Shown here one piece after another: positions 37,056 to 47,289 of a stretch of DNA of 64,000 nt. The translations under genes and the position numbers were made by a program. Location: positions 4,085,605 to 4,149,604 of the forward strand of contig RPFO01000276.1 in assembly GCA_009746045.1 (NCBI GenBank), written 5' to 3'. Below the pieces are notes generated by a model, which did not search any database, had not been told where the DNA came from, and was given only the letters and a program-made list of their open reading frames with translations. Positions within the stretch are counted from its first letter, which is position 1. Each line of letters opens with the position of its first letter. Source of the stretch: Mesostigma viride (lineage: Eukaryota; Streptophyta; Mesostigmatophyceae; Mesostigmatales; Mesostigmataceae).

Positions 37056-37448
37056 AATTCCGAGAAGCTTGCACGTGCGTTTGAGAGCAAAATCCTTGCA
37101 CGCATGGGCCTTCTTGGTGAGATCAAGCTGACCGCCCACCGCCTCCCCCGCGCGCGGGGTAAGGCATGGGCGCCTCCGCTTCTTCTCATCTTTGAGAGCC
37201 CAGCGGACAAGATTTCGTTTCTCAGACGCCGCAAGCGGCTCGAGAAGACTCACTTCACCGTGGACGACGACTTGACCCTGGCACAGCAACAACGGCGACG
37301 GGAGCTATGGCCGACCTACCGCCAGCTCCGGCAGACCAAGGCGGGCCAGCCGGTGTACTGGAAGGGGGCGGCCATCTACGTCGGCCACAAGCCCTGGAAC
37401 GCGACCCCCTCGACCCCCGCGGCCCCAGCGACGCCAGCCCCAGCCTAG
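37056..37448 (+). pseudogene. LINE ORF1 C-terminal fragment (L1 ORF1p-like), 5'-truncated
   Basis: In frame from GAG at 37,062: EKLARAFESKILARMGLLGE, LPRARGKAWAPPLLLIFESP, DDDLTLAQQQRRRELWPTYR, ending PAAPATPAPA and TAG. It aligns along its length with the minus copy at 47.7-48.3 kb and the longer ORF1 at 52.5-53.8 kb. The domain is the RRM-plus-C-terminal region of LINE-1 type ORF1 proteins, which bind RNA and nucleic acid as coiled-coil trimers. The 5' end is cut off at about 37,056, as expected for incomplete reverse transcription. Confidence 0.75.
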
Positions 37449-37860
37449 GGGAATACAGCAGCAGTAGTGTAGAATAGTTAGACAGTGGCCTTGTACATGC
37501 CCGCCTACTACAGGCACTATACCAGCTGAGGCCTAGCCTTTTTAGTCATGTACTGATGTGTGCCTATGATGAGCCACCCTCCAGATGATGCCTATAGCTT
37601 TTATATTTAATTATGCAGTGCGGCCATGCAGGGAGTCCCTCCCTGCTGAGAAGCCATGGATGCCCTAGCTCTCGTATAGCCATGATGATCTTCACCCACA
37701 TGGCATGCTCCCCCTTAACTGGGCATAGCGTGATAGACCATGAGGGTGCAGGTGCCCTGGTGCACCTAGAGCAGGGGTAGCTTACATTCCCACCCTTGCA
37801 TGCATGAAGTAGCCTAGAATGTATTAAAAGCCATATGCCCAGGCTTCTCAGGGATATTAA
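37449..37860 (+). mobile_element. 3' UTR of the ORF1-only LINE copy
   Basis: Directly follows the ORF1 stop, with no RT frame. Landmarks shared with the minus copy at 47.3-47.7 kb include the stretch around ACTACTGCTGTATTCCCC (reversed here) and the GATGAGCCACCCTCCAGATG region. It ends at TAGAATGTATTAAAAGCCAT and an AAATT-rich tail, where it meets the tail of a minus-strand element. Confidence 0.65.
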
Positions 37861-39275
37861 AATTAAATTAAATTAAATTATAACATGCCTAGGCCTCCGT
37901 GGGGAGGTCATGTAGCACATATTCCATGATGGGTGGGGTGGAGGAAGCCGCGTGATTGAACTATCCTAACTCTAAGCTATCTAGAAAATCCTAACTACAC
38001 TACTCATCAAAACGCCTCCTCCGCTTGGGGGGAGGTGGCTTGCCCACAGGGTCGGGCGTGTGCGCCTTGACAATCTTCTTCCACCGCGTCTTGTCCTGCA
38101 TGGCAGTCCAAAGACGGGAGAGAGAGTGGATGCGGTGCTCAAACTGGGCTGGGACCACTAGGTCGTCCAGTAACATCTGAACGTAGTTCGTGACAGGTTT
38201 CCCTACCCTTTTGGGAATGCCCTCGGGGCCAGGCCAGGTCAGAATGTGCCGCCCTGGCTGGCCAAGCCGCTGGGGGCCGGCCAGACCAAGGGTGGTGTCG
38301 ACCTGGCTGGTGCGGGCAAGGTGTCCTACAAATGCTATCCTACGCTGCCTAATCTCGTCCGAAGCACGAGGCATGCCGCTGATACAAAGACTCTGATGAC
38401 GGACGCTCGGAAAAACCTACGTTCAGGACCTGTCGGAGCATGCCTGTAAACCGTGCCGTCTAGCCTAGCTGCCAGTTTGGGTGGGATGGTCCACGCCTCG
38501 GCGCCATACGTGAGCACCGTGAGGACGAGGACCTTGAAGAGCATGCGCTTGCGGTGCTCGCCCAGGCCCTTCGAGCGCCAGTAGGGTGTGAGCGAGCGGA
38601 GCTTGGCCCAGGCAAGGCCGATGCGGGTGTCCACATCGCCGGCAGTGTCAGGAAGCCAGCTCCCCGACAGCTTGAAGCGGTCGCGGAACGGGACCTCCGT
38701 CCCGTCGAGCAGGCGCGGCAGCGGTGGTTTACTGGAGGCCCCAATCACCATCGCCTCGATTTTGACACTAATCCCCCGCTCGATTTTGACACTAATCCCC
38801 CGCTCGATTTTTGACCCCACCGCCCGCGCCTCCAGGCCCAGGCAGTCCAGCCAGGTCTGAATGTGCTCGGGGCTCTCGATGAGGGTGGTGTCATCCGCAT
38901 AAATCAGGTCGGCAAGGCGGTAACCAGGTCTAACCCCGCCGTGCTCTTTCACGTTAAGGATGTCCAAGCCTGGCTCGAACCCCTTAAGAGCAGTAAAGCG
39001 CGCACGTGCCCGGCGCATGACGTGATCCACGACAATAATGAACAGGTATGGGCACAGGACACAACCTTGCCACACCCCGTGGTGAAGGGGGAATGGTGGG
39101 GTGGTGCCTTCCGCAGTCCGCACTACTGCCTGTGAGCCCTCATACAGTCGGCGAATGGCAGCAATAAACGCAGGTGGCACCCGATCCAGAGCTAGGATGG
39201 CCCAAAGAGCCTCCCAGAGAACCGTGTCAAAGGCCTTGATATAGTCAACAAAAATGAAGACCAGCGGCAAACTGT
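37861..39275 (-). pseudogene. LINE reverse transcriptase pseudogene with 3' hairpin tail
   Basis: From about 39,270 downward: FIFVDYIKAFDTV (motif A), HHGVWQGCVLCPYLF (motif B; the usual Q-G-D/C), YADDTTLIE (catalytic YADD, motif C), then a thumb region (WAKLRSLTPYWRSKGLGEHR, LTVLTYGAEAWTIPPKL). A frameshift near 38,350-38,460 moves the C-terminal part (RQRRIAFVGHLARTSQ to PPPPKRRRRFDE, stop at 38,000) into another frame. A 24-bp direct duplication near 38,765-38,812 repeats IERGISVK. The N-terminal endonuclease is missing (5'-truncated). The 3' UTR runs to 37,861, with hairpin CCTCCCCACGGAGG (37,907-37,894) and an AATTT tail. Confidence 0.85.
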
Positions 39276-39284
39276 CGGGGGGAA

Positions 39285-39345
39285 GGGATATGTGCTACAT
39301 TTACTCCCAACGGAGTGATGTTGGTAATTAATTAATTAATCGTTT
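39285..39345 (+). mobile_element. LINE 3'-terminal module
   Basis: GATATGTGCTACATTTACTC, hairpin ACTCCCAACGGAGT (39,303-39,316), GATGTTGG, then an AATT tail (39,325-39,340). It abuts the truncated 5' end of the LINE pseudogene and the Penelope-like copy C. Confidence 0.6.
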
Positions 39346-39430
39346 AACTGTATCCGATTGCTGCTGTGGCATGCCTCTGGCATGAAGGAAATGGGGGGTC
39401 TCTGCCCCTTTTCCTGCTGTGCATATACTC

Positions 39431-40172
39431 GTTGTCCACATCGTCGCGTCGCTGTGCACAGCAACACGATGTTTTCTGGCATACACGGGCTTTTGGTTCC
39501 CGCCGCCTATTTGAAAGTGCTGTCCTCCGGCTTTTTGCCTTTGCACCGTGTGCAGTTCTTGGACGTTTGGAATCATGGCATGGCTAACGTGATGACTGAC
39601 TAGCTAGACCTTTTCAGTGGTTTTCCATTTGCGGGTATTTCCTCGTAAATGGTGGGAGAGCGATCGCAGCAATTAATTAATTAATTAATTAAACTCGTGC
39701 TCCCGTTGGGGAGTCACGGAGCACCGAAGTGCTTTTAATCCCTGTGTGTGCACTACATGCAGGAGAAAGGGCAGAGACCCCCAGTCTCCTTCATGCCAAA
39801 GGCATGCCACAGCTGCATTCGGGCGCGCTAGCTAAACGGACACGCTAACGATCCGGCAAACTGTGGGTGCAATAAGACCGCATAAGAGGACCGCAGCAAT
39901 GGTGCTCACCACTAGACACTCCCGGCCAGTTAGGCTCGAAACACACGCCCTGATCGTCAAGCATGCTGTTTCCGGCCCCACCGTCTAGGTCATCTAGTCG
40001 CTCTACACGTAAGCCAGCCATAATTTCAATGCACAAGGATACACATTTCCATCACCATTCATCTTCATCATCCTGAACGACTCGAACACGCGGACAAGAT
40101 AACGGCGCAGGCTCGAGCTACCATGGTCCGGATTCTCCCGATTTCTGGCCTGCGCTGGTTGTCTCCTTGATA
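39431..40172 (+). mobile_element. Penelope-like element 3' end, copy C, interrupted by a nested insert
   Basis: Collinear with the reverse complement of copy D (45.8-46.3 kb), from GTTGTCCACATCGTCGCGTC to the terminus GGTTGTCTCCTTGATAT. The short frame ending NHGMANVMTD is shared with copy D. It is interrupted after CGCAGCAA at 39,672 by 219 bp and resumes at 39,892 with the same 8 bp. Confidence 0.75.
39673..39891 (-). mobile_element. 219-bp SINE-like insertion with 8-bp target-site duplication
   Basis: Flanked by CGCAGCAA at 39,665-39,672 and 39,892-39,899; the uninterrupted copy D has this 8-mer once. Read on the minus strand it begins TCCTCTTATGCGGTCTTATT, includes GGCATGCCTTTGGCATGAAG, and ends with two hairpins (AGCACTTCGGTGCT, with a TTCG loop, and GACTCCCCAACGGGAGC) and an (AATT)n tail. 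It has no coding capacity. The structure fits a short non-autonomous retroposon. Confidence 0.75.
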
Positions 40173-40174
40173 TA

Positions 40175-40345
40175 CAGCCTGGATTAAAAGCACTTCGGTG
40201 CTCCGTGACTCCCCAACGGGAGCGCGTTCATCAATTAATTACTTCATTACATTATGGTGAAACCCTCCATCCATCTTGAAAGCAAGGGAATACGTGCTAC
40301 ATGATCTCCCCACGGAGTCATGTTATAATTTAATTGAACGTTAAT
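40175..40345 (+). mobile_element. Two further 3'-terminal modules
   Basis: 40,181-40,223 is the exact reverse complement of 39,699-39,741 and carries the same TTCG hairpin and second hairpin, followed by CAATTAATTAC. 40,291-40,335 is another module: TACGTGCTACATGATC, hairpin CTCCCCACGGAG (40,306-40,317), TCATGTTATAATTTAATTG. Confidence 0.65.
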
Positions 40346-40980
40346 TGTGAACCCCCCCAATGCTGTGTGAGGTCATTGCTGGGATATCATGGGCAATGTT
40401 GGACTTCGGGTCAGGAGCTCGTAGTTTGAGCCCCCATGGTTCCCGGGATCTCACTCCCAACAGGATCGACGCCTCTTATCCAGCTCACTCAAGCCAAAAT
40501 GGCGCAAGATGAAAGGGAAAAAAAGTGGTGCTGCATTGCTTGATAAAACTGCATGTGCTGTCTCGTCGGCAACTTAAAGTCTGAAACACTTGTAAACATG
40601 CAACCCGTGAAAGGGTTTAATGCACAATATGAAGCAAATTACACTTTATACCTGCTATAATGTTTTCATTATAATATGATTCTTGGTCTAGGTTGGTCTG
40701 GATGCAAATAAAATGGGTCAAGGCGGCATTTCCCTTGCCCTCATGGTGGAACCATTATTATGGCCATCGGCCCACATGACAAATAGGCTACAAATCAGTA
40801 AGATCTGTCATCTGACATGCGTTCACCATGTCCATCGAGCTATCACTTTTGAGCAGGAACACCAATCACAGAAGCTTATTGAAGGTAGTATAGTGACAAC
40901 CCCAAAGCTGCTTTCTTCAGCTTGGCCAGGCTCACGGAATCTGTGTTTGTTATACCACAGATGTGCTCAATTAAGCCTGC
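40346..40980. other. No gene recognised
   Basis: AT-richer sequence without long frames, repeats or motifs that can be named. Confidence 0.5.
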
Positions 40981-41508
40981 TTAACCGCGTGTCTCCGTGT
41001 CCATGACTTCTTTCACACGGCCTTCGCTTTCTGGGGTCAGGTTGTGGGCCAGCGCTGAAATGTACTGCCCCGAGGGCGGTGCACAGGCCCGCACGTATGA
41101 ACTGCCCTGAAATGTACACGACAGCAGATGGGGGAAGCCCATTCCGACAGAGGCAAAGCAGGCGACTATGTCCATCATTTGGTAGGAGCATGGAAGCAAA
41201 GCCCGTCGCTGGTGCCTTTAGAAAACAATCCTGAAATGCGGTCCCTCAAAATTGTCATCCTTTGCAGGCGGCAGAACAGACCAGCTGCAGGCATCAATGC
41301 CCTCGCCCACGGGGCAGTAGCCACCGATGTTCACGCCATCAACTGCAGTCCCGAACTCAAAAACGCTAAGATTGGACGAAAGAGCAGAATCTGGCAAGGT
41401 TGGCGCCTGTGCCTTCGTAGCGGGCGGGGCCTCGCTCTTTTCCTGCGCTGGCCGTGGAGCAGGCACTGCTGGCTTTGTAGTGGAGGTCTGCGCCTTAGTC
41501 TTACCCAT
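40981..41508 (-). CDS. Small hypothetical protein, one exon plus a probable second exon
   Basis: From ATG at 41508 (context GCGATGG) the minus strand gives 96 codons ending at 41218. It has a basic, Pro/Ala-rich start (MGKTKAQTSTTKPAVPAPRP), then an ordered part (SVFEFGTAVDGVNIGGYCPV, IDACSWSVLPPAKDDNFEGP, HFRIVF). A second coding-like block lies at 41106-40981 after a strong acceptor (GTACATTTCAG): GSSYVRACAPPSGQYISALA, HNLTPESEGRVKEVMDTETR, stop. A convincing donor linking the two was not found, so they may be one spliced gene or two pieces. No family is recognised. Confidence 0.42.
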
Positions 41509-42306
41509 CGCCCTCGGCCAAATTAGAGTAGCTCAGCCACGGCGTCCGCGTGAGCGCGCGGTAATGCGTGAGACAAAAAGACGTATTGGGCACAAGTGCG
41601 AGCCCACAAATTACCGTGTTGTGGGTTTCCTCCACTGACTGGTCCATGCCGGCAGCACGTCTTTTTCGTAAGACACTGGCAGTTGCAACGTTGCAGCCGA
41701 GCCATGGCATTGCTGTTGTTGTTGTTGTTGCCCACATGGGCAGCCCGTACGAAAACTTAGCCTGTTTAGGCCTGTATCAAACCGCATGCTTTTACCGTAT
41801 AGATTTACTATCAGTTGTGACGAACTAATGGGTCGTAGTCAGGAAGCTTTGATGGCATTCTTGTTGATGTTGTTGTTTTTGTTGTTGTGACCTAGCTGCT
41901 GCCTGCTGAGTGCTGGTCATGTCGTCATGTCCGGCGTGGGAATCAACAACAACATTACAACTAAACCCCAACGCTGTAATGCTGTAGCCTGCGTCGGAAG
42001 GGCAGAATGATGTCCTTAGACCGTCTGAGTCTCGTCTCTCTCGTCTCGTCTCGACATCAACGCAGGTCCTGTTTGGCTGCTTCCTTGCGTGTTCTTTCGT
42101 TGCTCCACAGCCGTGTTACCTGTGCAGCGACAATTGTACACATAGGTATATTGGCGAACCTATGGTAGGTTTTTAGCCGTCGACGTCACTTTCTTTCCGC
42201 TATCTGCTGTGGGAAATGCGTTGAACAAGGCACAGGGTGACCATTTCCAGGTTTGCAGCATCTCATCAGACAGCGATTACGTAAGGATAGTGCCCGTGAC
42301 GATACC
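41509..42306. other. Intergenic, TTG-rich
   Basis: Contains short TTG runs at 41,713-41,730 and 41,860-41,890 and a TCTCG-rich patch near 42,030. No gene is recognised. It is presumably the promoter region of the membrane-protein gene starting at 42,307 and, on the other strand, of the gene at 41,508. Confidence 0.5.
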
Positions 42307-45227
42307 ATGGATTCCTCGCTGTCAGTGGCTTTCCGTTCCATCGTTGGAAATTGGGATGATGCTGGCGACGTGCAGAAAGCATCGCGGCAGATGCTTTTCG
42401 CTCAGGTACGAAGGTGTCGGGATTCTCTGGAGGGGATCGCTCTGGAGGGGATCAGGAAAACTGGGGTGGCATGCTGCTGGCCCGCCAGCTTTGTCTGTAA
42501 TATACACGGAAATCCATATGGCTACTGTTAATATGATTGGATGCACTAAGCGGCTACGATGCACGGAATTTTCTAGTCACTAGCATTTTTGCACAAATCA
42601 CGTATTCATTGGCTCGCAGTTAAGCTCAGCCATGACGGTTGGTTGTCAGCAGGGCTGAACGAGGTTACATCTTTGCGACGGTTGGGTGAAAAGCATGTTA
42701 ATTCAGATCCTCGGCCAACCCCACCTGGCTATCGAATCCGCGCTTTATTTCCCCTATGTTCACGCCAGCAATTTGGACAAGTCGTGCCACCTTTCTGGCG
42801 TTTGTGGTGCGCCGCTACTCGCCTCCCCATGCGAGCCCATCGCCCCCCCGTCGTTACCCATAAAAATCCCTCAACAATGAGACCTGGTGATTGGCTTCCT
42901 GCCACTGCGTCGCCGGGCCCCCCTGCCAACCCCTTCTCCCCCAGGCCTGCCTGTGCACGTTTGCCGGCATAACTGCGCGCTCTCCCGTGTTCAACACCAA
43001 CCTGGTGGTCACCGTGGTGGGACTGCTGGCGCTCGAGCTGGCCACGCGGCAGCTGCAGCAGCTCTACGCTGCGCTGCTGGCACTCGTGTTGGCGGTGGAT
43101 GCCAGCTGGCTCTGGGGGTGGGGCGCGCTGGATGGTGACCATGGTATCCGTCACTACCGTTTTGCCTTCCTGCTCCTGATCGCTCAGTTCCTGCTGGCCG
43201 CCGTCTCCTCCGGTAGGCGTCGCCCCTGAACTCCTGTGTGTGCTGTCTGACATGGGAGTTGAATCGTTTTTTGCAGACCCTGTCGACCAACATTTGGGGT
43301 TACCTTGCGAAGCCGTAGACCCCTCTTGACCCCTCCTGACCCCTCTTGACCCCTCTTGACCCCTCTTGACCCCTCTTGACCCCTCTTGACCCCTCTTGAC
43401 CCCTCTTGACCCCTCTTGACCCCTCTTGACCCCTCTTGACCCCTCTTGACCCCTCTTGACCCCTCTTGACCCCTTCTTCACCCCTCTTGACCCCTATCGG
43501 CTTATTGACCCCTGCGTTGGCCCATGTTACAGCATAGCATTAAACATTATACACACCTGGCTGACATGCACAGGCCTTCAGACGCTGGCTGTTTTTGGCC
43601 ATCCCTCTCAAATCGCCTGTACCCATGCGGATGATGCGCTCCTCGCGCATGCGGTGGTGGGTCCGCTGGGTGGGTCTGTGGGTGGGTGCCATCATGCAGC
43701 GGGGCAATTGGGTAGCACCTGTCGCAAACCTGCAGACCTCCCCACTCATGTTCCCACCTTTCTTCATCCACTACTGGTAGTGGTTTCTCTTGGGAGTACA
43801 TGTAGCACGTTTCTACTGCCACTATGCGCGTCTGCTATTGAGCCACCCCACCATGTTGTGCTGTACAGGGCATTGGACCAACGTCTCACATGGATTCCCT
43901 TGCGGCGCTGCCCCATTTTCTCTGCTCTCCCCCCACCTACCCACCCACCCACCCACCCACCCACCCACCCACCCACCCACCCACCCACCCACCCACCCAC
44001 CCACCCACCCACCCACCCACCCACCCACCCACCCACGTATCCGGTGCCGTCGCCACCTGGCGGTTCGTCCCCGCAGCTCTCTGGTACAAGATGTGGCGAC
44101 TGGGCATGTGGGGCCTCGCATCCACAGGGTAAGCCCTCATTGGGACTTTATATACATGGATGAGCATGGATGAGCACGGCTGAGCATTGCAGCACGGTTG
44201 TGTGCTGTCAACCGGTTTGATGTTGGTGTAGCGATTCTGTCCATGGCCATGTGAGTTGTTTGTGTGTTTGTGGGTGTGGTTGTATGGGCGTGTGTGCGTG
44301 TGTGCATGTGTGTGCGTGCTTGCAACTGGTGGGGTTAGGAGGAAGGAAAGGATCACAGATGCGGGAGAGAGGACAGGGTGCTTGTGGGGTTGGGGCGAAG
44401 ACGTGTGCTTAGGCGTGCCAGCTCTCCTTGGTGTGTGGGAAAATCATCCCACGCCAGAACTCATCGTTTCTAAGTATTTTTGGTTGTTTTGTGCGCTACC
44501 TTGCTCGTGGCTAAGTAGTACTTTTTGTTGTTTTGTGGGCCACCTTGCTCGTGGTGGAGTGGAGGGGAGAGGCTTGGCTCCCCCATGGTCCTATACCTTC
44601 CATGCGTGCCCCTACTCTAGGCACGCGTGCTTTCGTGCTTCCGGGTACACCATGCACAACTTGTGACGTGAGGCCTGCATCATCAAGAAGGCCCACCCAC
44701 ACTCGTATTTTGCATATGCGTGCCTGCATGCGCCAGCATTTTTGTAGCTTCTTGCTGCGCTGGGTTGCCCACCTACTTGGCGACTATGGTCTTGCATTGT
44801 AAAGGTGGTAACCTAGGCTGATGTCCACACACATGGGTTACTGAACAGAGAAGTCTGTGGCTGCCTCTGCCTCTTTCGCCTGCCGTCCTTGTCACATACC
44901 GGTAGGTATACCGCCATCGGTGAGAGACCTGGGGGTGGCTTTGGTGGCACGGCAGCTAGTGGCGTGTTTCCCCCACCCGACTTGCGGTTTGGTGGTTTCG
45001 GGGGCGGCATGGCGGCCAGCGGGGGGGTTGCGCGCCCCCCACCCCCATATAGCAACCCTGGCGGCTATGGGACATCCCGCACACCCCCAGGCGTGGTCGG
45101 CAGGGGTGTCCCGGAGCCTGGCCCTGGGGGTCTTGGGGCCAGCACGCTCCCTCCTCCTGGCATTGGCATGGCTGGCGGGCCATACCCATCGACTGGGGGC
45201 CCACAGGGCTATCAATCCATTGAGTAA
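42307..45227 (+). CDS. Multi-pass membrane protein with Gly/Pro-rich tail, four exons (possibly AGTRAP-like)
   Basis: Exons 42307-42405, 42945-43212, 44077-44128 and 44906-45227 (TAA). All joins are AG/GT and in phase, giving 246 aa. The start ATG has context ACCATGG. The N-terminal 33 residues are soluble (SVAFRSIVGNWDDAGDVQKA). Residues about 34-122 hold hydrophobic helices: FNTNLVVTVVGLLALELATR, LYAALLALVLAVDASWLWGW and FAFLLLIAQFLLAAVSS. Then come LWYKMWRLGMWG and a disordered Gly/Pro-rich tail (GERPGGGFGGTAASGVFPPP to PSTGGPQGYQSIE). The helix order and the final W/K motif before a glycine-rich tail recall angiotensin receptor-associated protein (AGTRAP)-like proteins, but this is inference. 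Intron 2 carries the two arrays at 43.3 and 43.9 kb. Confidence 0.65.
43319..43478 (+). repeat. 10-bp array CCCCTCTTGA
   Basis: About 16 tandem copies, C/T-rich on the sense strand, in intron 2 of the membrane-protein gene. The first and last units are slightly altered. Confidence 0.92.
43937..44036 (+). repeat. CCCA microsatellite before exon 3 of the membrane-protein gene
   Basis: About 25 copies of CCCA ending 40 bp upstream of the 3' splice site at 44,076. It has the same unit, strand and position relative to an acceptor as the tract at 6,417-6,541 in the BASS gene. Confidence 0.93.
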
Positions 45228-45832
45228 AGCCGGTTCGTGGGGCGGTCAGCTCTTTGAGGGCAAGCCTAGTCACGGTGTCTTTTGGTCTGCTGTGCCGCAT
45301 ACATGTGGCGGTACAGCCCCATCCGTGTTTTTATCGAATGCTAGCGTGTATATTCGAAGATTGCATTCCTTGCAGATCCCAAGCTTGTAGGCGGATCGTC
45401 CTGTTGACATGATCGCCCCCTAGCTGGGCGTGAGCAAACTGTCGAGTCGCATTCGGCGGGCTTGCAGCCCCTGTACATATCACTTCTCTTGTTCTGCCCT
45501 GTGGAATTTCAGTTGCTGCGTGTTGGCCAGGCTACTGCCTACTTGTATCATAGTCGTTGCGGCCATAAAGTTGTCTCACTTAATACAGTGCACCTTGCAC
45601 AGCATAGTGCTTGACAATACAGTGCATATTTGCACTGCATGGCTGTTCCGAAAAGGGCTAAGCGCCTAGATTGCTCCACGGCAGTCGTGGGTAATTTGAT
45701 CTAGCTCCTGTTATTCAACGAGACAGCACGAATATACTGTGATCCCAGCCATCCATACCTCAAAGTTATCCAGCAATAGTTGTCTCAATAATTCAGTCTC
45801 AATAATTCACAGTAAAGTTGTCAGTTGAGTAT
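45228..45832. other. No gene recognised
   Basis: 3' flank of the membrane-protein gene. Only one short frame (45,430-45,669) without motifs. Confidence 0.5.
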
Positions 45833-47120
45833 CAAAGAGACAACCAGCGCAGGCCAGAAATCGGGAGAATCCGGACCATGGTAGCTCGAGCCTGCCGTTA
45901 TCTTTTCCGCGTTTTCGAGTCGTTCAGGATGATGAAGATGAATGGTGATGGAAATGTGTATCCTTGTGCATTGAAATTATGGCTGGCTTACGTGTGGAGC
46001 GACTAGATGACCTAGACGGTGGGGCCGGAAACAGCATGCTTGATCAGGGCGTGTGCTTCTAGCCTAACTGGCCGGGAGTGTCTAGTGGTGAGCACCATTG
46101 CTGCGATCGCTCTCCCACCATTTACGAGGAAATACCCGCAAATGGAAAACCACTGAAAAGGTCTAGCTAGTCAGTCATCACGTTAGCCATGCCATGATTC
46201 CAAACGTCCAAGAACTGCACACGGTGCAAAGGCAAAAAGCCGGAGGACAGCACTTTCAAATGTGCGGCGGGAACCAAAAGCCCGCGGATGCCAGAAAACA
46301 TCGTGTTGCGGCAGCGACGCGACGATGTGGACAACGAATCCAGTGCCAAGCTCGGAACGGCCGCAAAGGAGATCTGGCATCACAGGGTTCAGATGTGCGG
46401 AGATACTATGCGATCCAGCCGGTCCACGACCTGTTTGTAGAGCTTGTGCCAAGGGGCAGCACCGAACAGATGTGGGTGACGTTGCAAAAAACATCGGACT
46501 TGACGGAGCATAATGGCTCGGTCATAGTCTTTGACCAGTAAACGCTGCAAAAGTTCAACAAGAGTCGTGATGAAATCAACACGATAAGAACAAAGACGGG
46601 AAAAACGATGTAACTGAGAAAGAACAACACCATATTTTGCTGTGTGGGAAAGGAGACTGTGAATATCGGGGTAACGAATAAAAGGAATTTGCTGGTATTT
46701 AGGATCCTTGCGCTTATCATAGACAGCCGTACGCCAGCCCTTCTTGTTATGGGTAATGTTAAGATCGAGGTAATTGCAATGAGTATCCTCCGACGTGAGC
46801 TTTAATGTGAGGGACGCTTGCGGGTAGATGCCAGGCAGACCAGCGGTGATATACAAATGGGTTGCGAAATCAGGGTTGTCGAAAGCGATGACATCATCAA
46901 TGTATCGACATGTATGGATAAAACGCCTGATGAGAACATCATCGTTTGAGGCAATGAGATTCTCCATGAATGCAAGCTCATAAGTGTATAGATAGAGGTT
47001 TGCAAGGAGCCCGGCACAGTTAGTGCCCATAGGGATGCCGATGTGGTTGAGTATGATTGATTTCAAGCATGCAATTGAAGTAGCAACATGCATGCATGAC
47101 AAAACTGGGTTATCAAATGC
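45833..47120 (-). mobile_element. Penelope-like element fragment, copy D, with reverse transcriptase
   Basis: The minus-strand frame 47,102-46,389 (237 codons, open further upstream without an ATG) holds RT motifs GIPMGTNCAG (motif B region), CRYIDDVIAF (catalytic YIDD, motif C), ASLTLKLTSEDTHCNYLDLN and PFIRYPDIHSLLSHTAKYG then LHRFSRLCS, ending DRIVSPHI. This motif set is that of Penelope-like/telomerase-type RTs, not LINEs. The fingers, motif A and any GIY-YIG endonuclease are absent, so it is a truncated copy. Downstream (46,388-45,833) is the non-coding 3' part that recurs as copies A, B and C and ends at GGTTGTCTC. Confidence 0.75.
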
Positions 47121-47289
47121 ATGAGCAGATGTACTACTGCTACCTGTGCTGGATGCAATCTCATGGTTACAACAGTTTGCTCATGAAACTCGACATGTTT
47201 GTTAAAATGATAAATGATATACTCACTCAATCACCAGTGGATTGTACAAGGTACATAGGTAACATCATGAGATTACCATGGGGTAAGCT

